40,616 nt of DNA from contig PIWD01000012.1 in the NCBI GenBank assembly GCA_003354005.1, forward strand, positions 1-40,616, read 5' to 3'. Of the stretch, positions 31,305 through 37,135 are shown one piece after another. A program made the translations under genes and the position numbers. A model generated the notes under the pieces. That model did no database searches, was not told where the DNA came from, and saw only the letters and a list, made by a program, of their open reading frames with translations. How positions within the stretch are numbered: the first letter of the stretch is position 1; every line of letters begins with the position of its first letter. The DNA is from Gammaproteobacteria bacterium (lineage in GTDB: Bacteria > Pseudomonadota > Gammaproteobacteria > PIWD01).

Positions 31305-31531
31305 TAGTATTGGATCTCAGTATATTCAGTTTCATGAGTCCACACCATAAGTGAATCATAAGTCAAAGAAATCTTATCTCCATAAAGATTAAGTGAAAAC
31401 CCCAAGCAACTACCTTGAAAGTTTGGCTCCGCAGATAAAACAAAAGAAACAAACCGCGGCCAATGAGGCTCAATTTCATTGATTAATAGCGTTCCTGGCT
31501 TCAATTCATTTATATCTAAATAATCAGTCAT
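31304..31531 (-). CDS. Array 3 paralog 17
   Basis: A 75-residue GTLL-subfamily copy: MTDYLDINELKPGTLLINE, strand VSFVLSAEPNF, end YTEIQY. The sequence SAEP-x-(F/Y)-x(2)-S resembles copy 19. Start overlaps copy 16 by 8 bases. Confidence 0.78.
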   Translation of the reverse strand: MTDYLDINELKPGTLLINEIEPHWPRFVSFVLSAEPNFQGSCLGFSLNLYGDKISLTYDSLMVWTHETEYTEIQY

Positions 31532-31763
31532 AAATTTCAAACCATGATGGGCCACAACTGGAATAAAAAGTTGTTATTTCTGTTTTACCTGAAGGTCCAT
31601 GCAAGTGGATAATAGTGTTCTTTTTGAAAGATTCACCTGCGTAATTTTCGTGTCCAGAGCCTTCAAGCACAAACAAGATATGTTGATATTTACTATGAAT
31701 CAAAAGCGCCCCGGGTTTGATTCGCTCAAGATCTTCTTCGTTAAATTCTGTATATTTATTCAT
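31524..31763 (-). CDS. Array 3 paralog 16
   Basis: A 79-residue copy: MNKYTEFNEEDLERIKPGALLI, strand ILFVLEGSGHEN, tail SWFEIYD. Closest relative is copy 14, with 30 identical bases across the ERIKPGALL segment. Confidence 0.8.
   Translation of the reverse strand: MNKYTEFNEEDLERIKPGALLIHSKYQHILFVLEGSGHENYAGESFKKNTIIHLHGPSGKTEITTFYSSCGPSWFEIYD
31704..31733 (-). repeat. 30-base direct repeat, copy a (with 32144-32173)
   Basis: These 30 bases are identical to 32144-32173. They encode the LERIKPGAL region of array 3 copies 16 and 14, pointing to duplication or gene conversion between these copies. Confidence 0.85.
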
Positions 31764-31947
31764 AAACTTTAATATAGAAACTAGTCCCGAAGTAACCAGA
31801 GGAAATCACATGCACACCAGAGGGCGACGCTTTCAACGAAATGAAAAGAGCGAACGGCTTTGTGAGTTTCGGCTCAATCAAAACTATCTCCCAAGTGCGA
31901 TCCGTCAGAATTAATGAACCTTGTTTGATTTTTGTTATGTCAATCAT
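31756..31947 (-). CDS. Array 3 paralog 15
   Basis: A 63-residue copy: MIDITKIKQGSLILTDRTWEIVLIEP, middle FALFISLKASPSG, tail YIKVYE. The KIKQGSLIL...WEIVL-EP pattern is shared with copy 11, defining a GSLI subgroup in which the hydrophobic strand directly follows a D-R-x-W-E turn. Confidence 0.8.
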   Translation of the reverse strand: MIDITKIKQGSLILTDRTWEIVLIEPKLTKPFALFISLKASPSGVHVISSGYFGTSFYIKVYE

Positions 31948-32206
31948 GAATTTCAAATAGGGTGTCGCCAAGGGCAGCGGTAAAGTGTGTTACCAACAGT
32001 TGATCCGGACAGATGCTTAAAACAATGTTGTTTTTATATGTGCCCGGGGAAAGTCCGTCGCTCCACCAAGGTAGGGCATTGTCATGCGACGAACCTAATA
32101 TAAAAATGATCTCATCCACCAAGGACCTGGTAGTGGGTAATAGAAGCGCCCCGGGTTTGATTCGCTCAAGATCATCTTCATCCCAAACATTTTTACCATG
32201 AAACAT
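31940..32206 (-). CDS. Array 3 paralog 14
   Basis: An 88-residue copy from the ATG at 32206: MFHGKNVWDEDDLERIKPGALLL, strand IIFILGSSHDN, tail TLFEIHD. Pairs with copy 16. The order copy 14 - copy 15 - copy 16 with 11/15 as a related pair suggests block duplication. Start choice is a little uncertain because a further ATG (32230) lies upstream. Confidence 0.75.
   Translation of the reverse strand: MFHGKNVWDEDDLERIKPGALLLPTTRSLVDEIIFILGSSHDNALPWWSDGLSPGTYKNNIVLSICPDQLLVTHFTAALGDTLFEIHD
32144..32173 (-). repeat. 30-base direct repeat, copy b (with 31704-31733)
   Basis: Identical to 31704-31733; see that entry. The two lie 440 bases apart in the same orientation. Confidence 0.85.
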
Positions 32207-32414
32207 CAGCGGCACCTCGCAAGAAAACACTCATATGGTGAAGCTCTCCTATGATAGTTCCTCCATGCCAACCCTGAGTACAAAGCGCCCATGTTCGTGA
32301 CTTATTGACGTTTAAAACAAAAACAATTTCTCGATAACAGGGTTCGCCAGAAGCATTGCGGCCATATTCAGAGCGGTCACGAATGATGAGCGTTCCTGGT
32401 TTGATTTCTTTCAT
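32193..32414 (-). CDS. Array 3 paralog 13
   Basis: A 73-residue GTLI copy: MKEIKPGTLIIRDRSEYGRN, strand IVFVLNVNKSRTW, end GAADVSW. The usual E tail is missing and the next start overlaps by 14 bases. Confidence 0.75.
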   Translation of the reverse strand: MKEIKPGTLIIRDRSEYGRNASGEPCYREIVFVLNVNKSRTWALCTQGWHGGTIIGELHHMSVFLRGAADVSW

Positions 32415-32623
32415 TTGTAAATTTTAACACCATTCATGGTTGCGTTGCTCCACGAAGAGACAACAACATCTTCAGTAACACAGTTAAATCCAAGATATGT
32501 ATAGCTTGCGCGGGTGCCGTTACGCAGTGGGACGTTTAAAACAAATTCAATAAGCCGGTACCCATTAATATGTTCGCGAATAAACAACAAATCGCCTGGC
32601 TCTATTAACTCATCTTTCTTCAC
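32411..32623 (-). CDS. Array 3 paralog 12
   Basis: A 70-residue copy: MKKDELIEPGDLLFIREH, strand IEFVLNVPLRNG, then the YTYLGFN segment shared with copy 9 (YEYLGFD), end GVKIYK. It ends ATTTACAAATGA with the next ATG overlapping by 4 bases (ATGA). Confidence 0.78.
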   Translation of the reverse strand: MKKDELIEPGDLLFIREHINGYRLIEFVLNVPLRNGTRASYTYLGFNCVTEDVVVSSWSNATMNGVKIYK

Positions 32624-32841
32624 TCGAAGATCTCCAAAAAATAAGAGTTATATTGCACTGACACGGAGCCAACTCTCGTCGTGCCGTTTCTTGTTATACG
32701 CAAGGATATAAAATCCGTCAATTCCACTCCATCTGCAAAATTAAAGAATTTGGATGGTATAGGCTCAGTCAAAACTATTTCCCAAGAATACCTATCTTCC
32801 AAAATCAACGACCCTTGTTTGATTTTACAAATGTCATTCAT
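32620..32841 (-). CDS. Array 3 paralog 11
   Basis: A 73-residue copy: MNDICKIKQGSLILEDRYSWEIVLTEP, middle FISLRITRNG, tail FLEIFE. GSLI subgroup, paired with copy 15. Overlaps copy 10 by 8 bases. Confidence 0.8.
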   Translation of the reverse strand: MNDICKIKQGSLILEDRYSWEIVLTEPIPSKFFNFADGVELTDFISLRITRNGTTRVGSVSVQYNSYFLEIFE

Positions 32842-33034
32842 GCTTGATCCAATTTGCGTACGATGGAGCCCATCCGGGAACATAATTCACGAGCTTCAAC
32901 CCTGCGGGCGAAACAACCAACGCAGCTGTTGGATTATTATGATCTGTAGCTAAAACAAAGCGAAATTCACGATGATTAGCGTCGACATACTCAAGAAGAA
33001 CGCCTGGTTTAACTTTATGATATTTATCAATCAT
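32834..33034 (-). CDS. Array 3 paralog 10
   Basis: A 66-residue copy: MIDKYHKVKPGVLLEYVD, strand FRFVLATDHNN, tail NWIKHE. PGVLL variant of the PGDLL motif. Confidence 0.82.
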   Translation of the reverse strand: MIDKYHKVKPGVLLEYVDANHREFRFVLATDHNNPTAALVVSPAGLKLVNYVPGWAPSYANWIKHE

Positions 33035-33272
33035 AAATTTCTAAGTATCGATAGTCGAGATCTGTTTTCATAAAATCATCAGACCTAATGTACACCCTGT
33101 CTGGCTGCCAGCTATCAAACCCAAGATATTCGTAATCCATGACCGTGGATCTCTCCTCCCAAGGGGTCTCTTTCCAAGGTTTGGTGCTTAAAACAAACTC
33201 TATGTAGAAAGGGGCATGGTGGCCACTGCGAAGCTTGCCAACTATTAATGTGCCAGGTTTTAAATCATTCAT
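33027..33272 (-). CDS. Array 3 paralog 9
   Basis: An 81-residue GTLI copy: MNDLKPGTLIVGK, strand IEFVLSTKPWKE, YEYLGFD, tail YLEIYD. First member of the GTL-type half of the array; copies 1-8 are GDL type. Confidence 0.8.
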   Translation of the reverse strand: MNDLKPGTLIVGKLRSGHHAPFYIEFVLSTKPWKETPWEERSTVMDYEYLGFDSWQPDRVYIRSDDFMKTDLDYRYLEIYD

Positions 33273-33486
33273 ATCTTGTCCAATGTACGCTGGCATAAGC
33301 CCAGCTCCGCTCGATCGTAACTTTTCCGTTGAACCAAACTACCAGACTATTTTCAACAATAGAATAGTCGGGGCTCCTTGCTGTCAAAGCCAAAGCAACA
33401 TTCGCATTGTACCATTCTTTCCTAATGAACAAATCACCAGAATTGGCTCTGTGATAAAGCGATCCAATAAGTCCGTAATCACTCAT
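33265..33486 (-). CDS. Array 3 paralog 8
   Basis: A 73-residue copy: MSDYGLIGSLYHRANSGDLFIRKE, strand VALALTARSPD, tail HWTRYE. Its N-terminal part is nearly the same as the short copy 3 of this array (40 identical bases). Confidence 0.82.
   Translation of the reverse strand: MSDYGLIGSLYHRANSGDLFIRKEWYNANVALALTARSPDYSIVENSLVVWFNGKVTIERSWAYASVHWTRYE
33421..33460 (-). repeat. 40-base direct repeat, copy a (with 34311-34350)
   Basis: Forty bases identical to 34311-34350, encoding LYHRANSGDLFIR. Links array 3 copy 8 with the remnant copy 3 and marks a recent duplication or conversion event. Confidence 0.85.
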
Positions 33487-33682
33487 ACTTAATCCAAATG
33501 CTTTTTGACAAACGATCATGCGTGCAAATTGCTTCAATCGTTAATTCGTTAGGATAGAAACAAATAGCAGCAGCTGCTTGTCTTGCATCGACCGACAAGA
33601 TGAACAAGAATTTTGGCCAAAGCATGTCACTTTCAACTAAAAGGTCGCCAGATTGAAGATTGTGTCGGTTATCATCACTCAT
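33479..33682 (-). CDS. Array 3 paralog 7
   Basis: A 67-residue copy: MSDDNRHNLQSGDLLVES, strand FLFILSVDARQ, tail SIWIKYE. Both junctions are 8-base overlaps. Confidence 0.83.
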   Translation of the reverse strand: MSDDNRHNLQSGDLLVESDMLWPKFLFILSVDARQAAAAICFYPNELTIEAICTHDRLSKSIWIKYE

Positions 33683-33869
33683 GTTTGGTCCAATTCAGAC
33701 TAGAATAAAGGCACTGGCACTTTACCACAACTTTACCTATGGAATAAAAGACCAAGCTATCGGTCTTCGGCGACAAAACCAAAGAAACTGTCGCTTGGTC
33801 TTTCCCAATGAGCAAATCGCCAGCCTTGACTTTATGATAGAACCAAGAAAAAGCTTTTAAATCACTCAT
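33675..33869 (-). CDS. Array 3 paralog 6
   Basis: A 64-residue copy: MSDLKAFSWFYHKVKAGDLLIGKD, strand VSLVLSPKTDS, tail NWTKHE. Shares the S-W-F-Y-H/S start pattern with copies 1 and 3. Confidence 0.83.
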   Translation of the reverse strand: MSDLKAFSWFYHKVKAGDLLIGKDQATVSLVLSPKTDSLVFYSIGKVVVKCQCLYSSLNWTKHE

Positions 33870-34077
33870 GTTTCGTCCAAACCTCTTGGCGCAGACCTGG
33901 TGCGAGTATGCATTGATGAACTTCACAAATTGCCGATTTCCAGTTGGAAATGGCGGGCGCAATGTACAAATATGTTTCAAATTGACCAGCTGTCAAAACA
34001 AACATATGCGCCCGTGGAAAACTGCCTTTTGTAGATAACAAATCACCCGACTCAAGATTATGATATTCGTTATTCAT
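33862..34077 (-). CDS. Array 3 paralog 5
   Basis: A 71-residue copy: MNNEYHNLESGDLLSTKG, strand HMFVLTAGQF, tail EVWTKHE. The start overlaps copy 4 by 8 bases. Confidence 0.83.
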   Translation of the reverse strand: MNNEYHNLESGDLLSTKGSFPRAHMFVLTAGQFETYLYIAPAISNWKSAICEVHQCILAPGLRQEVWTKHE

Positions 34078-34267
34078 GTTTGATCCAAGCTTTTTTAGCA
34101 GGCTGCCACTCTGGCCCACTCCAAAGTGTTGGCCAGAAGCTCACTTTCCCGTGCTGATCAACGTCCAAAGCGAATGACGCTTTATTATTTGATGCAACAA
34201 GGATGAAAGAAAAGTAACCTCGACTTTCAAACAAATCACCGGATTTAACGATGTGATAATCACTCAT
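34070..34267 (-). CDS. Array 3 paralog 4
   Basis: A 65-residue copy: MSDYHIVKSGDLFESRG, strand FSFILVASNN, tail AWIKHE. The ATG lies in the TATGAGTGA end of the remnant copy 3, so coupling is kept across the remnant. Confidence 0.82.
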   Translation of the reverse strand: MSDYHIVKSGDLFESRGYFSFILVASNNKASFALDVDQHGKVSFWPTLWSGPEWQPAKKAWIKHE

Positions 34268-34373
34268 ACCTAACCCAGTATGTGTTAACATAAACGCGCA
34301 GGCGTTCGACCCTAATGAACAAATCACCAGAATTGGCTCTGTGATAAAGCCAAGAAGAGTCGTAATCACTCAT
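34260..34373 (-). CDS. Array 3 paralog 3, 37-residue remnant
   Basis: A short frame MSDYDSSWLYHRANSGDLF continues to RVERLRVYVN and ends YWVRYE. It holds the start and end of a family member, but the central strand and variable loop are missing, so it probably arose by internal deletion between two copies. Both overlapping junctions survive, which keeps the chain of coupled translation intact. The first half matches copy 8 (40 identical bases). Confidence 0.65.
   Translation of the reverse strand: MSDYDSSWLYHRANSGDLFIRVERLRVYVNTYWVRYE
34311..34350 (-). repeat. 40-base direct repeat, copy b (with 33421-33460)
   Basis: Identical to 33421-33460; lies within the remnant copy 3. Confidence 0.85.
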
Positions 34374-34557
34374 GTTTGGTCCAATTGTATAGTATTGGCC
34401 GCCAGGGGGCTTGGCTCCAAATTTCTATTCTCCCTTGAGTGACGCCCAAGAAACTTGTTGCTTCGTCATTTTCAGCTCCAAGAATGAAACGTATTACGCG
34501 ATAGTTTTTGTCTTCAAGAAGATCACCTGGCTTGACTTTATGACGTGGCTCACTCAT
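34366..34557 (-). CDS. Array 3 paralog 2
   Basis: A 63-residue copy close to the family average: MSEPRHKVKPGDLLEDKN, strand IRFILGAEND, tail YNWTKHE. Confidence 0.83.
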   Translation of the reverse strand: MSEPRHKVKPGDLLEDKNYRVIRFILGAENDEATSFLGVTQGRIEIWSQAPWRPILYNWTKHE

Positions 34558-34765
34558 GTTTGGTCCAGTATACTGAAGAGAACTCGCCACGAAAAGAAAT
34601 CCTAACTCTTCCATCAGAATCAAGCATCAAGCTTGAGCCAGGCCAGGCGTCGGCTGTCAAAACCAAAGCAGCCTTCCCTGACGCTGGCGCCTCTTTTTTT
34701 CTGAGAAGCAAATCGCCAGGCTCGGTGCTATAAAAGAACCATGAACTGAAAACAGCGGCGGCCAT
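34550..34765 (-). CDS. Array 3 paralog 1 (first copy)
   Basis: A 71-residue copy: MAAAVFSSWFFYSTEPGDLLLRK, strand AALVLTADAWP, tail VYWTKHE. It is the only copy in array 3 with a free-standing ribosome-binding site (TTGAGGAT, about 7 bases before the ATG), and lies about 20 bases behind the predicted RNA start. Confidence 0.82.
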   Translation of the reverse strand: MAAAVFSSWFFYSTEPGDLLLRKKEAPASGKAALVLTADAWPGSSLMLDSDGRVRISFRGEFSSVYWTKHE

Positions 34766-34790
34766 ACGAAATCCTCAATTGAGAACAACA

Positions 34791-34819
34791 ACCATATCAC
34801 AGCTGTGACTTGTTGTCAA
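34791..34819 (-). promoter_or_regulatory. Extended -10 promoter of array 3
   Basis: On the minus strand TTGACA (34814-34819) and TATGGT (34791-34796, preceded by TGA) are 17 bases apart. The last codons and stop of the upstream endonuclease gene form the spacer: its TGA is the TGn of the extended -10. The -10 region closely matches that of array 2 (GCTGTGnTATGGTT in both). Confidence 0.72.
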
Positions 34820-37007
34820 GCTTTAGTTCAAACAGATTGCTGCCGCATCCATAAACCTTGGTGACACCGGCGGCTTCTGCGATTTGTTTCTCTGGGATTC
34901 CAGGTTGAGCTCGATACTTGAATCTGTGTTGGCGCTCCAGGCCATCTGTGTACCAATAGTCAAGTGGTGTTCGCTTTTTATGAGCAAACCCTGCTGATTT
35001 ATAGACTGTACCAGGACCAAAGCGAAGATCTGCATAGGAGATTATCTTTTCAAATTTATACGATTGCGCCCATTGCTTGAAACGCTTGAAAAGGCGCTGG
35101 AAAGCCCCTGTTATTGACCAATTTTGTTTTGTTGCAAATCGAGAGATCTCAACTGCGTTCCCGTGATGGCCGCCCATTGGTTTGACACCTGAGAGGGCTG
35201 CGACGAGGTTTCCATCGTGGAATAAGCCAAAGTTACAATCGCGACGGAGGCGGCCATGACTTGCGATGTGGGCGTTAGCATAGAAATGGCGGGCTTCATT
35301 AATGTCTATTTGCCGGATCTCGCATTGACGGGCACCGATCTTGTTCTTTGTGAGGTTAAGGCGATGGAGGATCATGGACTTGATTATATCTTTACGGTTT
35401 TCCCACTCATCTGAAAATATATGGAAGAGGTGGATTCCGGAATCTTGGCATGCGCGGGTCTTGTTATAATGATAGTTTTTTGCTTTGCCAGCGGCTTCGG
35501 AGTGCCAGTAGAGGCCATTGAATTCGATGGCAAACTTGTGAGATTCAATGTAGATGTCGAGCTCTTGTGGGGGAATGATATTTCGGGTGTTGGCGACGAA
35601 ATCGACGTTTTCGGAGAGGAGCCAGTCTTGAAGTTCTTTTATTGAAGTTTCATGTTGTCGGTGGTTTGATACTAAGCCCAATTTTGCATGTAATTTTGGT
35701 TGCTTTTTCTTCTTTTTCTGTTTCGGCTTTAAAGCAGACTTTAAATGATTGTGACTGCAGGTGGGGCATCTTGTGCCTCGACGAACAAAATTATCCACAC
35801 TGGGCGTAAATGCAGTTTTGCATGATAAGTGTAGAATTTGCAACTTTTGCTTTTTGTTCTGATAAACAAAATTCTCTGAATCAATCATAGTATATTCTGA
35901 CTTTAATTCTTCAAGAAGCGCTTCTAGCCTCTCTATTGAGCGCTTCCTGAGAGAATGACCCTGCAAGCGGCGCTTTTGTTTACAAGTGTTATTAGGACAC
36001 CTTGAGCCATCATTTTTAAATTTAGCTATTTTAACTGACCAAATTGTTCCACACGTCGTATGACACAATTTGATTGATTGATGCGCATTTTGATAAACAA
36101 AATTTTCTCTATCAAGCAAAACAAAACCATCCAAACCATCCAGAAATCTTAAAAATATTTCTTCATTAATTAAGCGAATATCTTCTCGTGTTTTTTTCTC
36201 ATGGGGCATTGTTTCCTCCTTTTTATTGTTACCAGAACTATCGACGGTAACACATGTGGTTGCACCTTGCAAGGACTTTCTTTGCCACGAATGATGATTT
36301 ACAATTCTCAGAATAGACTTCTTGTCCACGCCAAATTGGGACGCCAGCTCTTTTTGCAACACATCGCCTTGAGCATATAATTCTCTTATTTTATCGACCT
36401 TGGCCCAAGTTAATTTTGCGCCAGCATTTCGCTCACCTGCTGCTTTGCCTAATTTCGGTGGAACTTCGTAATCTGGATCATACCAGTTACGGTTTTCGAT
36501 GATATGCTGGATAGTGCTAAGCGCTACACCATAACTTTCCGCCATTTCTTGCTGCGTCAACCTTTCTTTGTATTTTTCTCGGATATCATTTACGCCTTCC
36601 CACGTGAGCTTGGCGCGGGGATGCTTTTCGCCTGAATTAATTTCACTTAATTTTTGTTTCGTTTCATCAGAAATCTTTCTTCCCAAGTTACTTCCAGCGA
36701 TCAAGCATATATTAAAAAGTTCAAAGTTTTGTTCTAAATGATAATCTATCCAATATTGCTCTCGTTCGATCAGAAGATTTTTATTTGGCACCTCTTCTAG
36801 AATGGTAAATTCAAAAACATCCCGGCCATGTTTATTCCAAGATCTTTGCAAGTGTGTGTTTCTATGTTTGCTATAATACAAATCTGAACAATGTTGTGAC
36901 CACCGATGTTTTAAATCAACGGCGCTTCCAATATAAACTTTACCACTTACCTCGTTCGTAATGAGATAGATCCCACTTTCCTTCTTGCGGCGATCGCCAT
37001 CAGCCAT
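34797..37007 (-). CDS. GIY-YIG / Vsr-like double homing endonuclease fusion
   Basis: A 736-residue open frame. The first about 100 residues are a GIY-YIG nuclease (SGIYLITNEVSGKVYIGSA, RWSQH, HLQRSWNKHG, LLIEREQYWIDYH), followed by a NUMOD-type segment and two helix-turn-helix repeats (MAESYGVALSTIQHI and ELASQFGVDKKSILRIV). After a linker (residues about 245-266), two zinc-ribbon-like repeats (C-x3-C ... CPNNTC and LSC ... CPTC) lead to a Vsr-like EDxHD nuclease domain (ELDIYIESHKFAIEFNGLYWHSE, then GIHLFHIFSDEW), and a C-terminal domain. An ATG at 36209 with AAGGAGG upstream lies in the linker, so the second nuclease could also be made alone. The start at 37007 is supported by AAGGAG 6 bases upstream. 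Its own promoter is at 37036-37064. Confidence 0.88.
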   Translation of the reverse strand: MADGDRRKKESGIYLITNEVSGKVYIGSAVDLKHRWSQHCSDLYYSKHRNTHLQRSWNKHGRDVFEFTILEEVPNKNLLIEREQYWIDYHLEQNFELFNICLIAGSNLGRKISDETKQKLSEINSGEKHPRAKLTWEGVNDIREKYKERLTQQEMAESYGVALSTIQHIIENRNWYDPDYEVPPKLGKAAGERNAGAKLTWAKVDKIRELYAQGDVLQKELASQFGVDKKSILRIVNHHSWQRKSLQGATTCVTVDSSGNNKKEETMPHEKKTREDIRLINEEIFLRFLDGLDGFVLLDRENFVYQNAHQSIKLCHTTCGTIWSVKIAKFKNDGSRCPNNTCKQKRRLQGHSLRKRSIERLEALLEELKSEYTMIDSENFVYQNKKQKLQILHLSCKTAFTPSVDNFVRRGTRCPTCSHNHLKSALKPKQKKKKKQPKLHAKLGLVSNHRQHETSIKELQDWLLSENVDFVANTRNIIPPQELDIYIESHKFAIEFNGLYWHSEAAGKAKNYHYNKTRACQDSGIHLFHIFSDEWENRKDIIKSMILHRLNLTKNKIGARQCEIRQIDINEARHFYANAHIASHGRLRRDCNFGLFHDGNLVAALSGVKPMGGHHGNAVEISRFATKQNWSITGAFQRLFKRFKQWAQSYKFEKIISYADLRFGPGTVYKSAGFAHKKRTPLDYWYTDGLERQHRFKYRAQPGIPEKQIAEAAGVTKVYGCGSNLFELKLDNKSQL
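36207..36222 (-). promoter_or_regulatory. Internal ribosome-binding site and ATG of the Vsr-like nuclease
   Basis: Read on the minus strand, AAGGAGGAAACAATG lies in frame inside the fusion. This is the best Shine-Dalgarno match in the neighbourhood and begins MPHEKKTREDIRL. It probably marks the original start of a free-standing Vsr-like endonuclease of about 470 residues. Confidence 0.65.
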
Positions 37008-37035
37008 GTCCACTCCTTGCCTGTTTGATGTGCAC

Positions 37036-37064
37036 ATCTTAACACAAGACGGGTCAAATGTTAA
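37036..37064 (-). promoter_or_regulatory. Extended -10 promoter before the double endonuclease
   Basis: On the minus strand TTAACA (37059-37064) and TAAGAT (37036-37041, preceded by TGT) are 17 bases apart. It lies just downstream of the capsid gene terminator, so the endonuclease is transcribed independently of the capsid operon. Confidence 0.55.
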
Positions 37065-37086
37065 GTGAAAAACGACACAACATCAA

Positions 37087-37115
37087 AAGAAAGGGCACAT
37101 TATGTGCCCTTTCTT
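37087..37115 (-). terminator. Terminator after the major capsid gene
   Basis: A perfect 13-bp inverted repeat (AAGAAAGGGCACA with a 3-base loop) followed by TTTTGATG on the minus strand. It lies 20 bases behind the capsid stop codon and would end transcription of the bS21-decoration-scaffold-capsid operon. Confidence 0.85.
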
Positions 37116-37135
37116 GGTACAATGGTTGACTAAGA

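Noticed and set aside
30901-34765. CRISPR-like or other short regular repeat array
   Set aside because: The recurring blocks are the coding motifs of paralogous genes at uneven spacing; there are no constant repeats with unique spacers.
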